64,000 nucleotides of DNA from Herpetosiphon geysericola (lineage in GTDB: Bacteria; Chloroflexota; Chloroflexia; Chloroflexales; Herpetosiphonaceae): positions 62,001 through 126,000 of the forward strand of contig NZ_LGKP01000015.1 of assembly GCF_001306135.1 (NCBI RefSeq), written 5' to 3'. This document shows positions 18,005 through 27,548 of this stretch, in pieces. A model generated the notes under the pieces. It ran no database searches, was not told the origin of the DNA, and saw only the letters and a program-made list of their open reading frames with translations. The position numbers and the translations under genes are program-made. How positions within the stretch are numbered: the first letter of the stretch is position 1; every line of letters begins with the position of its first letter.

Positions 18005-18057
18005 AAACATACAGATTGTATGTTTATTTTTAAGTACTATACATACATGCTGTATGT
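18005..18057. promoter_or_regulatory. Two TetR-type operators in the divergent VOC/tetR promoter
   Basis: Operator 1: AAACATACA-gat-TGTATGTTT (18005-18025), perfect 9-bp arms. Operator 2: ACATACA-tgc-TGTATGT (18041-18057), perfect 7-bp arms. Shared consensus ACATACA-N3-TGTATGT; centres 34 bp apart. A possible plus-strand promoter TTGTAT (18016) - 16 bp - TATACA (18038) is overlapped by both sites, predicting autorepression. A -10-like TATAGT faces the VOC gene. Confidence 0.8.
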
Positions 18058-18080
18058 TTGTCAATAGCAGGAGCTTGCTA

Positions 18081-18668
18081 ATGCCGACCAAGCAGGAACA
18101 ACGAGCAGCCACGATGGCAAAACTAATTGCAGTTGCGCGGGCGCAATTTGCCGAACATGGCTATGCCCATGCCGCAACCGAGCAAATTGTGCAGTTGGCT
18201 GGCGTAACCAGAGGCGCGCTGTATCACTATTTTGATTCCAAAGAGGGCTTGTTTCGCGCAGTAGTAGCCGAAATTCAACGTGATTTGGCTCAACGAATTA
18301 TCAGCGCTACCGAGTCAATCAGCGATCCATGGCAGCAGCTGTTGGTTGGCTGTCGCGCATTTTTGAGCGCCAGCCTTGATCGCGATATTCAACGGATTGG
18401 CTTACTTGACGGCCCGGCAATTCTTGGCTGGGAAGCCTGGCGCAAGCTTGATGCAGAAAACTCAATGCGCCTACTGGAGTCGTCAATTCAGCAATTGGCT
18501 GATAGCGGCATCATTGCGCCTGCTTCGGTAGTTGCTGCTACGCATTTACTTTCGGGGGCAATGAACGAGGCAGTGTTGTGGATTGCCCAGGCAGCAGAAC
18601 CACAACAGGCCCTCGATGCAACGATCGCTGTGCTTGAACAATTGCTCAGCGGCTTGCGCCAAAATTAA
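18081..18668 (+). CDS. TetR/AcrR-family transcriptional regulator
   Basis: A 195-residue repressor with an N-terminal helix-turn-helix (about residues 10-55: [38 protein letters not shown] pattern, shown here only by its key parts [16 protein letters not shown] and SKEGLF) and a helical C-terminal ligand/dimer domain containing [14 protein letters not shown]. That C-terminal element is frequent in this branch of TetR proteins. Start ATG 18081 behind CAGGAG; the longer frame upstream would run through the operators. It most likely represses itself and the divergent VOC gene through the palindromes at 18005-18057. Confidence 0.92.
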   Translation: MPTKQEQRAATMAKLIAVARAQFAEHGYAHAATEQIVQLAGVTRGALYHYFDSKEGLFRAVVAEIQRDLAQRIISATESISDPWQQLLVGCRAFLSASLDRDIQRIGLLDGPAILGWEAWRKLDAENSMRLLESSIQQLADSGIIAPASVVAATHLLSGAMNEAVLWIAQAAEPQQALDATIAVLEQLLSGLRQN

Positions 18669-18675
18669 TACTTTT

Positions 18676-18704
18676 TTGACATTTTTATTAAGATCATTTA
18701 ATAT
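18676..18704 (+). promoter_or_regulatory. Sigma-70-type promoter for the M14 carboxypeptidase
   Basis: TTGACA (18676-18681), 17-bp spacer, TAATAT (18699-18704), starting eight bases after the tetR stop. It leaves a leader of about 130 bases that includes a perfect 16-bp palindrome CGAACAAGCTTGTTCG (18792-18807) and the pair GTGTC/GACAC (near 18762 and 18779). Confidence 0.7.
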
Positions 18705-18842
18705 ATTTTTTATCCACCCCAAACCATCAAGCGACACCACTCCCTCGTGACAACACCTGTGTCGAATTAGTGGCGTTCAGACACTATCGAGCGAACAAGC
18801 TTGTTCGTGTGGTTGGTTCAATCCCTATCTCTAGGAGGGTTC

Positions 18843-20732
18843 ATGAAGCCGTCACGCATCGTTCGGTTGGTTGGTTCACTCGCTTTAACGGTAGGTCTAA
18901 TGGCTCCGCTCAGTGCTTTAGGCCAAACGCGGCAGCCAGTTCAGCAAACGGAGCCGCTTGATCAGGCACGCGCTTATCATCTTGAAGGCGTTACCACCCG
19001 CGAAGATCGCAATGCGATTGCCGCAACTGGTGCTTCAATTGATGCAGTTCATGGCAAGGTGTTGGATATTACGGCGAACGCAGAAGAAGCTGCTGCAATT
19101 GAGCGTTTGGGTTTTAAGTTGGTCGAATTGCCTGAATTAACAGATTTCCCAGGGGCCGATTCAGCCTACCACAACTATGCTGAAATGACCGCCAACGTTG
19201 CAGCGGTGGTTGCCAGCAAACCGAACATTGTGAGCCGCTTCAGCATTGGTCGCTCGTATGAAAATCGCGATTTGATTGCAGTTAAAATTAGCGATAATGT
19301 TGGCACCGACGAGAACGAGCCAGAAGCCTTGTTCATTGGTCAACACCATGCCCGCGAGCACCTGACCGTCGAAATGACCTTGTATCTGTTGCACTTGTTG
19401 GTCGATAACTATGGCCTCGACAATCGCATTACCAACATCGTCAATAATCGCGAAATTTACATCGTGTTCAGCTTGAATCCTGATGGTAGCGAATACGATG
19501 TGGCAACTGGCAGCTATCGTAGCTGGCGCAAAAATCGCCAACCAAACAGTGGCTCATCATACGTAGGTATCGACCTCAACCGCAACTATAGCTACAAATG
19601 GGGCTGCTGTGGCGGCTCTAGTGGCTCAACCTCGAGCGATACCTATCGCGGGGCTAGTGCGTTTTCTGCACCTGAAACTCAAGCTATTCGCAACTTTGTG
19701 GCAAGTCGGGTGGTTGGTGGCAAGCAACAAATCAAAACCTCGATTTCATTTCACACCTATAGCGAGTTGGTGTTGTGGCCCTATGGCTACACCTACGATT
19801 CATATCCTAGCGATATGGTACGCGATGATTATGATGCGATGGCCGCGCTTGGCCGCACCATGGCTTCGAGCAATGGCTACACGCCGCAACAAGCAAGCGA
19901 TTTGTACGTAGCCGATGGCACCTATGAAGATTGGGCTTATGGTGTGCATCGGATTTTTGCTTATACCTTTGAAATGTATCCAACCAGCGCCAGCCCAGGC
20001 TTCTACCCACCTGATGAAGTGATTACCCGTGAAACCAGCCGCAACCGCGAATCGGTCTTGTATCTGTTGGAACAAACCGATTGTCCGTATCGTGCGATTG
20101 GCAAAGAAGCCCAATATTGTGGTGGTGGCACGCCAACCCCAACCCCCGGCCCAACCGCAACACCTGGCCCAACCGCAACCCCAAGCCCAGTTGTTACTGT
20201 GTTCAGCGACGATTTTGAAACCAACAAAGGTTGGACGGTTAACCCCAACAGCACCGACACCGCGACAACTGGCGCATGGGAACGTGGCGACCCAGAAGCA
20301 ACCGATAGCAACGGAGCTAAACAACTTGGCACAACCGTCAATGGCAGCAACGACTTGGTAACTGGGCGCTTGGCTGGTAGCTCAGCAGGAGTCTACGACC
20401 TTGATGGTGGTTCCTCGTCAGTCCGTTCGCCAGCCTTTACCTTGCCAAGTTCTGGTAATTTAAGCCTGAGCTTCAGCTACTACTTGGCTCATGGCTCGAA
20501 CGCCAGCAGCGCCGATTACTTCCGCGTCTCGGTTGTAACCAGCTCTGGCACGGTCAAAGTCTTTGAAAAATTAGCCAGCGCCAGCGATGTTGATGCAGGT
20601 TGGACGATTGCCAATGTAAGCTTGAATAGCTATGCTGGTCAATCAGTACGGCTTGTGTTCGAGGCTTCCGATGCAAGTAGCGCGAGCTTGGTAGAAGCCG
20701 CCGTGGATAACATTAGCGTTACCCAACGCTAA
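18843..20732 (+). CDS. Secreted M14 zinc carboxypeptidase with C-terminal accessory domain
   Basis: A 629-residue exported peptidase that removes C-terminal residues from peptides. Signal peptide 1 to about 27 ([23 protein letters not shown]). A propeptide-like region runs to about 105. The M14 domain (about 108-395) has zinc ligands H169 and E172 in HHAREH and H304 in SFHTYSE, with catalytic E377 in YTFEMYP. A Pro/Thr linker ([10 protein letters not shown]) leads to a beta-sandwich, MAM-like or jelly-roll C-terminal domain (about 455-629; [11 protein letters not shown] start, DNISV end). The ATG at 18843 follows AGGAGG. Such enzymes suit a predatory or scavenging lifestyle. Confidence 0.92.
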   Translation: MKPSRIVRLVGSLALTVGLMAPLSALGQTRQPVQQTEPLDQARAYHLEGVTTREDRNAIAATGASIDAVHGKVLDITANAEEAAAIERLGFKLVELPELTDFPGADSAYHNYAEMTANVAAVVASKPNIVSRFSIGRSYENRDLIAVKISDNVGTDENEPEALFIGQHHAREHLTVEMTLYLLHLLVDNYGLDNRITNIVNNREIYIVFSLNPDGSEYDVATGSYRSWRKNRQPNSGSSYVGIDLNRNYSYKWGCCGGSSGSTSSDTYRGASAFSAPETQAIRNFVASRVVGGKQQIKTSISFHTYSELVLWPYGYTYDSYPSDMVRDDYDAMAALGRTMASSNGYTPQQASDLYVADGTYEDWAYGVHRIFAYTFEMYPTSASPGFYPPDEVITRETSRNRESVLYLLEQTDCPYRAIGKEAQYCGGGTPTPTPGPTATPGPTATPSPVVTVFSDDFETNKGWTVNPNSTDTATTGAWERGDPEATDSNGAKQLGTTVNGSNDLVTGRLAGSSAGVYDLDGGSSSVRSPAFTLPSSGNLSLSFSYYLAHGSNASSADYFRVSVVTSSGTVKVFEKLASASDVDAGWTIANVSLNSYAGQSVRLVFEASDASSASLVEAAVDNISVTQR

Positions 20733-20759
20733 GCTTTAGCAAATCGGATTTTCAGCATG

Positions 20760-20796
20760 ATCCCGTCTGCGCTCTTTGGGTGCAGACGGGATTGAT
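20760..20796 (+). terminator. Intrinsic terminator after carboxypeptidase
   Basis: ATCCCGTCTGC (20760-20770) pairs perfectly with GCAGACGGGAT (20782-20792) across an 11-base loop. A weak T-rich tail (TGATTT) follows. Confidence 0.75.
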
Positions 20797-20823
20797 TTAA
20801 CTCGTCATAATGTGATAGGGCGT

Positions 20824-20852
20824 TTGACGCGACTGGGTATCGCGCCTATAAT
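20824..20852 (+). promoter_or_regulatory. Consensus promoter of secDF
   Basis: TTGACG (20824-20829), 17-bp spacer, TATAAT (20847-20852). Transcription from here starts after the upstream in-frame codons of the longer open frame, which supports the GTG at 20947 as the secD start. Confidence 0.8.
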
Positions 20853-20946
20853 GCGCTGTTGCGATGGGAGTTTCTTTAGGTATCTCTGGGTGGGCTGTAT
20901 TCCTCGCCACGCCCATCCCTCACCAAACACGGAGGCAGCGTTCGTT

Positions 20947-22467
20947 GTGCGTAAGCAAGTAATTAGTGCCCTCGTCGTGACGATTGTGGTAGTTGCTTTG
21001 GCATCTTGGATTGTTTTCTTTCCCAAGTCGTTTCAAAGCTTGACCGGTCGCGATGTATCAACCCACCTAGGTCTCGACCTACAAGGCGGCTCGCAAATCT
21101 TTTTACGTCCCGCCGACCCCAACGAAGCAGATTTGACCGCTAAACTCGAAAATGCCGCTGGCGTAATTGAACGCCGTGTCAATGGGCTTGGCGTGAGCGA
21201 ATCAGTTGTTCAAGTTGTGAACGGCGATAGCATTGTCGTCGAATTGCCGGGGGTCAAAGATCCTGCGGCAGCTTCGGAAGCACTCAAAGGTGCTGGTAAC
21301 CTCGAGTTTATTGATCCTCAAGGTCAATATTTGCCTGAAGGTACCGAAGTATGTACCACGGCTACGCCCCGCTATCCAATCACGGTGCAGTTGCCAAGCA
21401 GCATAACTGGCACCAGTGGCGTAACCACCACCGATAGCTTGAGCAACACCAATCCGTTGTCGCCAACCAGCAATTTGACGACGACGACCCCAACGACGCC
21501 AACTGAGCGACCTTGTGATACGCCATACACGACAATTGCTCGTGGGACGGATCTCGACACCAGCCAAGTTGCTTTGACGACTGATCAAGCTGGCCGTCCA
21601 GCGGTGTTCTTCCGTTTCCAAACCAACTCGGACTCGGCCAACCAAATCGCGAGCTTTACCAGCCAAAATGTTGGTCGGCCAATGTCGATTGTGGTCGATA
21701 ACCGGGTTATTTCTAGCCCTCAAGTCAATGGTTCCTTGCCTGGCGAAGGGATTATTACGATGGGCTCGACGGGCACAACCGTTGCTGAGCAAAATTCGCA
21801 AGCCCAAGCGCTGCAAAACCAACTCAAATATGGTGCCTTGCCAGTAACCTTGATCGAAGATAGTAACCGCAGCATTAGCGCAACCCTTGGCAACGATTCA
21901 ATCGAAGCCAGTAAAGTTGCTGGCGCGGTTGGCTTGATCGCGGTTATGTTGTTTATGCTGATGTACTATCGATTGCCTGGCTTGATCGCCAACATCGCGC
22001 TCCTTATCTACACTGTGCTCTCATTTGCGGTCTATAACTTGGTTCCGGTCACCTTGACCTTGCCAGGGATCGCCGGTTTTATTTTGTCGATCAGCTTAGC
22101 TGTTGACGCAAACGTGTTGATTTTCGCACGGATCAAAGAAGAACTGCATCGTGGCCGCTCATTGGAACGAGCAGTTGAAGATGGCTTCAACCATGCATGG
22201 CCATCAATCCGCGACTCCAACGCCTCAACCTTGATTACAAGCTTTATCTTGTATGTTTTGGGTAACGGGCTGGGTGTAAGTATCATTCAAGGCTTTGCAT
22301 TAACCTTGGCCTTGGGGATTATCATCAGCTTGTTTACGGCAATCACGGTTTCGCGCATGTTGTTGCGCTTAACCATTGATCTTGGGGTTTCGAATGCACG
22401 TTGGTTCGGGGTCAACCCCGAAGAAGATGCTGCCGAAGTTGCAGCCTTGTCGTCAGAGCAAGCTTAA
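20947..22467 (+). CDS. secD: Protein translocase subunit SecD
   Basis: A 506-residue RND-type membrane protein that, with SecF, uses proton motive force to pull secreted proteins across the membrane after SecA. It has a first membrane helix (about 5-25), the family signature THLGLDLQGGSQIFL (about 39-53), two periplasmic subdomains, and a C-terminal five-helix bundle containing ALPVTL, SISLAVDANVLIF and a serine/threonine-rich ASTLITSFIL segment. A Thr/Ser/Pro-rich insert lies within the first periplasmic domain (around residues 150-200). GTG start at 20947 with GGAGG (20931-20935) upstream. secF follows after 40 bases. Confidence 0.95.
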   Translation: MRKQVISALVVTIVVVALASWIVFFPKSFQSLTGRDVSTHLGLDLQGGSQIFLRPADPNEADLTAKLENAAGVIERRVNGLGVSESVVQVVNGDSIVVELPGVKDPAAASEALKGAGNLEFIDPQGQYLPEGTEVCTTATPRYPITVQLPSSITGTSGVTTTDSLSNTNPLSPTSNLTTTTPTTPTERPCDTPYTTIARGTDLDTSQVALTTDQAGRPAVFFRFQTNSDSANQIASFTSQNVGRPMSIVVDNRVISSPQVNGSLPGEGIITMGSTGTTVAEQNSQAQALQNQLKYGALPVTLIEDSNRSISATLGNDSIEASKVAGAVGLIAVMLFMLMYYRLPGLIANIALLIYTVLSFAVYNLVPVTLTLPGIAGFILSISLAVDANVLIFARIKEELHRGRSLERAVEDGFNHAWPSIRDSNASTLITSFILYVLGNGLGVSIIQGFALTLALGIIISLFTAITVSRMLLRLTIDLGVSNARWFGVNPEEDAAEVAALSSEQA

Positions 22468-22507
22468 TAGTTGATTTTCAGCTATATCATCGATAAAGGA
22501 TTGGGCT

Positions 22508-23473
22508 ATGTTAGATTTAGTGCGTCGGCGCTATTTATGGTTTGCGATTTCGATCCTAACCATTATTCCAGGCTTGATTAGCATTCTGGTATTTGGCATG
22601 AACCTTGGGGTTGACTTCTCTGGCGGCGCGCGCTGGGAAATTCATATTCCAAGCATTAGCCAAACCCGTGATGGCTTGGAAAACGAGATTAATGACGTTT
22701 TCACCAATAGCGGCATCGAGGGTGCGCGCACCCAATTGTCACAAGGCACAACCAACAACCAACAATTTGTGATTGCCTTTGTGCGTTCCAAGTTGGTGCA
22801 GAGCGATTCAGCTGAACGCAAAGCAGTTGAAACTGGCTTGATCAGCAAGTTCGGCGCTGATACCCGGATCGAAACCTTGCAAACCGTTGGTGAAACGGTG
22901 CGTGGCCGTTCGATTCGTAATGCGATTGTGGCGATCTTTATTGCCTCGTTGGCGATTATGGGCTATTTGTGGGCCGCCTTCCGTGGCACACCCAACCCAC
23001 TTCGCTACGGCGTTTGCGCCATCATCGCGATGTTGCACGACGTCTTGGTCGTTATCGGCATGGCTTCAATTTTGGGTTGGTTAATTGGCCTCGAAGTTGA
23101 TGCGCTGTTTATGACCGCCGTTTTGACCGTGATTAGCTTCTCGGTTCACGATACAATTGTGGTGTTCGACCGCGTGCGCGAAAACTTGCGCCGCTCAAGC
23201 GACGATTACGAACGGGTGGTCAATCGCTCGATTGTTCAAACCTTGACCCGCTCGATCAACACCCAATTTACCTCGTTCTTTACCTTGACAGCCTTGTTGC
23301 TGTTTGGTGGCGAAAGCATTCGCTCGTTTGTTTTGATTCTGTTGCTTGGTTTGATCAGCGGTACCTATTCATCGATCTTCAACGCTGCCCAATTGTTGGT
23401 GGTATGGGAAAATCGCGAATGGCGCAACTGGTTTGGCCGTGGCAAAGATAAAGCCAAACCAGCCGCTGCCTAA
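22508..23473 (+). CDS. secF: Protein translocase subunit SecF
   Basis: A 321-residue, six-helix partner of SecD in the Sec holotranslocon. It begins MLDLVRRRYLWFAIS with helix 1. LGVDFSGGARWEIH marks the P1 domain start, GETVRG closes it, and LTVISFSVHDTIVVFDRVREN is the conserved helix 4-5 region, followed by RSINTQFTSFFTL. AAAGGA precedes the ATG by seven bases. Short spacing to secD and the terminator right after show a two-gene operon. Confidence 0.96.
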   Translation: MLDLVRRRYLWFAISILTIIPGLISILVFGMNLGVDFSGGARWEIHIPSISQTRDGLENEINDVFTNSGIEGARTQLSQGTTNNQQFVIAFVRSKLVQSDSAERKAVETGLISKFGADTRIETLQTVGETVRGRSIRNAIVAIFIASLAIMGYLWAAFRGTPNPLRYGVCAIIAMLHDVLVVIGMASILGWLIGLEVDALFMTAVLTVISFSVHDTIVVFDRVRENLRRSSDDYERVVNRSIVQTLTRSINTQFTSFFTLTALLLFGGESIRSFVLILLLGLISGTYSSIFNAAQLLVVWENREWRNWFGRGKDKAKPAAA

Positions 23474-23503
23474 TTGATCCTGCCCATCGCAGATCCAAAA
23501 ATG

Positions 23504-23535
23504 CCCCGCTCGTTGCTACGAGCGGGGTTTTCTGT
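23504..23535 (+). terminator. Strong intrinsic terminator after secF
   Basis: CCCCGCTCGT (23504-23513) pairs perfectly with ACGAGCGGGG (23518-23527) across a 4-base loop and is followed by TTTTCTGTTT. Confidence 0.92.
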
Positions 23536-23554
23536 TTCTCCTCACAAAAGGATG

Positions 23555-24178
23555 TTAATCTGCTGACTTCACCAACTGCTCGAAATAGGCAGTAATTCGC
23601 CCTCCCACATAGTCGTTGAAGCGCGGGCGCTTGCGGCGATAATAACAATCCCAGTAGCTGACAATCCGCTGCTTGGTTTTGAAATAATATTCAGGGTTCG
23701 CCAGCAGAAAATTGCGATACACAGCTTTGTTCAAATATGGCAGTTGATCATCGATCAGCAGCAGAATATTTTCAACATATTCAGCTGCAAGCTGCACCAC
23801 AAACGGCACAACCCATTCAATATCCGCCGCATTTGATGCAAAAAGCATGCGCAGAGCCGCCTCACGCTGATAGCCGTTGTGATGGCGGGTATATAAACAG
23901 GCATTCAGCATGCGTTGAATAAATGGCAATTGGGCTGTGTCAGCGTCGCGCTCAAAAAAATGTTGGATTCGTTGCAGCGGCGATAGCTGCAATCCAGCAA
24001 AATCGCGCTCAAAATAAACCCGTTGAGGAAGTTTAACCTGTTCAACACCAACGTTGATCTCTGTCGAAGCATGGGGTTCGATCGCTGCACTGAAATCTTT
24101 GCTGTGCAGCAAATGTTCAAGATCGTTGGCAAGGGAGGAAGGAAACGCTTGACGTAATAATTGATCATGGCGTGACAT
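23555..24178 (-). CDS. Hypothetical soluble protein
   Basis: A 207-residue protein, predicted mostly helical, with many aromatic and basic residues towards the end (RIVSYWDCYYRRKRPRF). No signal peptide, no membrane helix. A conserved-looking patch is AEYVENILLLIDDQLPYLNKAVY. The ATG at 24178 is preceded by GGAGG with seven bases between. It starts 61 bases after the stop of the multi-GAF histidine kinase on the same strand, so it may be co-transcribed and related to that signalling pathway. I do not recognise the family. Confidence 0.7.
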   Translation of the reverse strand: MSRHDQLLRQAFPSSLANDLEHLLHSKDFSAAIEPHASTEINVGVEQVKLPQRVYFERDFAGLQLSPLQRIQHFFERDADTAQLPFIQRMLNACLYTRHHNGYQREAALRMLFASNAADIEWVVPFVVQLAAEYVENILLLIDDQLPYLNKAVYRNFLLANPEYYFKTKQRIVSYWDCYYRRKRPRFNDYVGGRITAYFEQLVKSAD

Positions 24179-24239
24179 GGGCAATCCTCCAAAATTTCTT
24201 CTCTCACCGAAATTAAGCAGGCAACGGGGTTGAGGAAAC

Positions 24240-27200
24240 TCAAGCAATTGGAATAGTCAGCAGGAAGAGTGCGCCTGGGCCATCATCATTCGCAACCCAA
24301 ATCCGCCCGCCGTGGGTTTCGACCGCCAAACGGCAGTAGGTCAAACCAAGCCCTGTGCCTTTGATGCCAGTTTGCTTAACTTGGGCAAATTTTTCAAAAA
24401 CTCGTTCGCGGTATTGGGCTGGAATGCCAGGCCCAGCGTCGCGCACGCCCAACAAAATCCATTGGCCATGAGGATGATCGTTGGGCAATTGGCCAGCTTG
24501 GGCTTTGTGTACATCAATGGTGATGGTTGATGAAGCTGGGCTGAACTTAATTGCATTATCGAGCAGGTTTTGCACAACCCGCTCCAGCGTTTGCACATCA
24601 ACCGAGGCTTTGGGGGTATTCTCGGCAATATTCAAGGCCACATGAACTTTGCGTTCGTTGAGTAATGGCTCATAATTTTGCATTACAGAACGAATCACAT
24701 CATCGACCGCCACCGTGATTGGCGTAATCGGCATTTGGCCTGCTTCCAACTTGCTAATATCCATCAACAAATTGACCATATCCAGCAGGCGTGCGCTGCT
24801 GCGGAGCGCAATTTTGACAATCTTATCTTGGCCTTCGCTGAGGTCGCCAACCATCTTTTTGGCCAGCATATCCAGTGAGGTCATGACTGAACTTAGTGGC
24901 CCGCGCAAGTCGTGAATCATCATATAGGTCAAGTCGTGGCGCAGGTTTTCGGCTTCAATCTCGGTCGTAATATCACGCAGCACAATAATAATGGGGTGTG
25001 GGCTTTGATTGGCGGCACTTTGCACCGGCAGGGTTGTCCATTCTAGCCATTGGCTGCGCAAGCCGCCCAATTCCAATTGGCCGCGACCTTCAGCCAAGCG
25101 CCCACGGCTGACCTTGTAAATCGCCAAGGTCAATTCGCTCCACGCTTCCTCAGATTTGTTCCATTGCGCGCACCAATGCGTAAGCAGCAAATCGACTGGC
25201 TCGCCCAGCAATTCGGCAACTTCGCTGCTGCCGATCATGGTTTGAGCAGCAGCATTAACTTCGACCACCTTTAGCTCGGAGCTAAGCAAAATAATGCCTT
25301 CTTCAGTCGAGGCCAAAATTGAGGCTAAACGGTCGCGGCCATTGCTGACTTCTTCGGCCAACCGCCTGGTTTCGACCGCCACTGCTGCTTGGCCAACAAA
25401 CAACGAAAGCAAATCTTGGGCTTCGCGGTTGGGCAAAGTTTCGGGATACCACAAGTAAATCACGCCCAAGGTTTGGTGGGTCGCCAACAAGGGCAACATC
25501 ACCAAGGCTTGGCCGCCCAACTCGCGCAGCACGCTCGGCAATTGCGCGCTATCGCCAAGCAACAAGGGCTTGTCGCGTTCGAGCACTTTATGGGCAAATT
25601 GAATAATCGCCTCATCAGGTATGTGCTCAATCCCCAAGCCATCAATTGGTTGCAAGGTTGTAGGATCGTTGGGATCGCTGAGCAACACGCCTGCTCCCAG
25701 CGCTCCCGTCCAATCGACCATCCCGCCGACGGTAAATTGCCAAATCGCTTGGGCATCGCTGAAGGTGCTGTTAATCGCCATGCCCAGTGCGCTCAAGGCG
25801 GTCAGGCCTTCGACTGTTTGGCGCTGGCGGTCGTAAAGCCGATTGTTTTCGAGCGCAACCGCCAATTGCGTAGCAAAAATCTCCAGCATCTGAATTTGAT
25901 CGGTGGTTGGTTGCAGCCCATTTTTAGGTGCATAGACCGTCAACAAGCCCAAGAGATCGCCATTGGTGCTGCGTAAGACCGCAAACAAGCTATCGTTGGG
26001 ATGCCACATACCAGTGCGCAACTCGGGCACTTCGACCGCATTTGGTGGGTCGGGCCACAAACGGGCATCGCCATTGCGCCGATGATCGATGTAGTAGGTC
26101 GATTCGCCGCGCCGATATTGGGGTTTGAGTAAGGCCTCGACCCGCGCAGGCTCAATTGTAATGCTTGCTTGGGCGGCAAAAATTTGGCTATCGATACCAG
26201 CGCTGGCAACGCGTTTGATAATTGGTTTGTGGCCAGGCGTGGTTTGGACCAAGCTGATCGTTACTTGATTAAACCCAGTTGCGCTTTGGACTGCTTGGGC
26301 CAAATCAGGCAGAACTGCGCCGAGATTTGATGCCGCTTTGAGCGCATTGCCAATTTGCACAATCTCTTGGAACTGCTTATTGCGTTGGTCAAGCTCGCTA
26401 ATGCGGCGGGTCAAAGCTTGATCGGTTTGGGTGTAGAGATTGGCGTTTTCAATCGCGATGACTGCTTGGTCGGCCACGGCTTCGAGCAAGGCGCGGTCGG
26501 CGGCGGTAAAAGGCAAGCCACTGCGATGATTGAGAATTTCAATCACGCCCTTGACTCCACCAGCCCCCAACAAAGGCACACACAGCAAATCGCGGGTTTC
26601 GTGGCCCACCAACATATCAATGCCCGTATAAAACGCTGGATGATCGCCAGCGCGATTGGCAATTAATGATTCGCCAGTGCGCAGCACCAGGCCTGCGATG
26701 CCAACATTCGAAGGAATGCGATTGCCAAGCAATTGCTGGCCAACCGGACTCAAGCTATAGCGAAACACCAGTTCGTTGGTGGCTTCGTCGAGCAACAGCA
26801 ACGAACCTTCTTCAACATTCAACAGCTCTTGCACCCGACCCATAATCAACGATGGCACGGCCTCAAAATCGAGGGTTGAGGTGATAGTGCGGCCAAGTTC
26901 ATTCAGCAATTCAAGTTGGCGGGCTTGGCGGGTTGTACGTTCATAGAGTCGAGCTTGCTCAAAATTATCAGCAGCGCGGTGCGCCAACATCTCCAATTTA
27001 CGCAAGGTGTCGGCGTTGTAGCGCACCTCTGGTTCGCGGGTATAAATCACCAACGTGCCCAAAACCCGCTCGCCAAAACGCAATGGCACGCCAGCCCAAA
27101 ACAGCGGCGGCGTATCATCATCAATAAACAATGGCGTAACGTGATAGTGGGCACAGGTTTCGAGATAGCGATCGGTGATAATTGGCTCGTTGCGTCGAAT

Positions 27201-27548
27201 AATCACCCCAGTTAAGCCATGCGCCACCGTCCATTGCGAATTTGGGGTAGTGCTGTGGCCATCGGCGTAGAAATGGGCCGCCACTTGAAACAACTGCGAA
27301 TCGGTATCATACAAGGTCACAAACAGATTTTGTGGCCCAAACATCTGTTGAATGCCGCGATTGACCGCCTCGATCAACGGCCCAAGTTCAAGCGAGCTAT
27401 TCAAGCGTTGGCTAATCAAGTTAAACTGGGTCAATTCGCGCAGTTCGGCGACCAATTGTTGGTGATGGTGCACATGCTGGCAGCCGCTTGGAACGCCAAC
27501 GCTAACAGCTGTTGATCGCTTGGTTGGGCTTCGGGCAAGGCCAGCCAA
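24240..27548 (-). CDS. Multi-GAF/PAS sensor histidine kinase (main part)
   Basis: An open frame of 1102 codons encoding four GAF-type domains (about residues 50-190, 210-360, 385-555, 575-735), a PAS-like domain (about 745-860), a HisKA phosphoacceptor with MMIHDLRGPLSS (His about 879) and an HATPase_c domain: N box NLLDNAIKF, G1 DAGPGIP, G2 GTGLGL. No membrane segment, so a cytoplasmic sensor. The GAF domains may bind small ligands or chromophores; no phytochrome-type Cys is evident. The first about 23 codons of the frame are unlikely to be used: the protein sequence continues naturally from an upstream frame (27431-27868). The two probably form one protein broken by a frameshift. A plausible independent start is the GTG that begins VHHHQQLVAELREL, without a clear ribosome-binding site. 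Confidence 0.9.
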   Translation of the reverse strand: MAGLARSPTKRSTAVSVGVPSGCQHVHHHQQLVAELRELTQFNLISQRLNSSLELGPLIEAVNRGIQQMFGPQNLFVTLYDTDSQLFQVAAHFYADGHSTTPNSQWTVAHGLTGVIIRRNEPIITDRYLETCAHYHVTPLFIDDDTPPLFWAGVPLRFGERVLGTLVIYTREPEVRYNADTLRKLEMLAHRAADNFEQARLYERTTRQARQLELLNELGRTITSTLDFEAVPSLIMGRVQELLNVEEGSLLLLDEATNELVFRYSLSPVGQQLLGNRIPSNVGIAGLVLRTGESLIANRAGDHPAFYTGIDMLVGHETRDLLCVPLLGAGGVKGVIEILNHRSGLPFTAADRALLEAVADQAVIAIENANLYTQTDQALTRRISELDQRNKQFQEIVQIGNALKAASNLGAVLPDLAQAVQSATGFNQVTISLVQTTPGHKPIIKRVASAGIDSQIFAAQASITIEPARVEALLKPQYRRGESTYYIDHRRNGDARLWPDPPNAVEVPELRTGMWHPNDSLFAVLRSTNGDLLGLLTVYAPKNGLQPTTDQIQMLEIFATQLAVALENNRLYDRQRQTVEGLTALSALGMAINSTFSDAQAIWQFTVGGMVDWTGALGAGVLLSDPNDPTTLQPIDGLGIEHIPDEAIIQFAHKVLERDKPLLLGDSAQLPSVLRELGGQALVMLPLLATHQTLGVIYLWYPETLPNREAQDLLSLFVGQAAVAVETRRLAEEVSNGRDRLASILASTEEGIILLSSELKVVEVNAAAQTMIGSSEVAELLGEPVDLLLTHWCAQWNKSEEAWSELTLAIYKVSRGRLAEGRGQLELGGLRSQWLEWTTLPVQSAANQSPHPIIIVLRDITTEIEAENLRHDLTYMMIHDLRGPLSSVMTSLDMLAKKMVGDLSEGQDKIVKIALRSSARLLDMVNLLMDISKLEAGQMPITPITVAVDDVIRSVMQNYEPLLNERKVHVALNIAENTPKASVDVQTLERVVQNLLDNAIKFSPASSTITIDVHKAQAGQLPNDHPHGQWILLGVRDAGPGIPAQYRERVFEKFAQVKQTGIKGTGLGLTYCRLAVETHGGRIWVANDDGPGALFLLTIPIA

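Noticed and set aside
18801-18830. tRNA T-arm-like GGTTCAATCCC
   Set aside because: One base short of the T-loop pattern and no cloverleaf arms around it; it lies in the leader of the carboxypeptidase.
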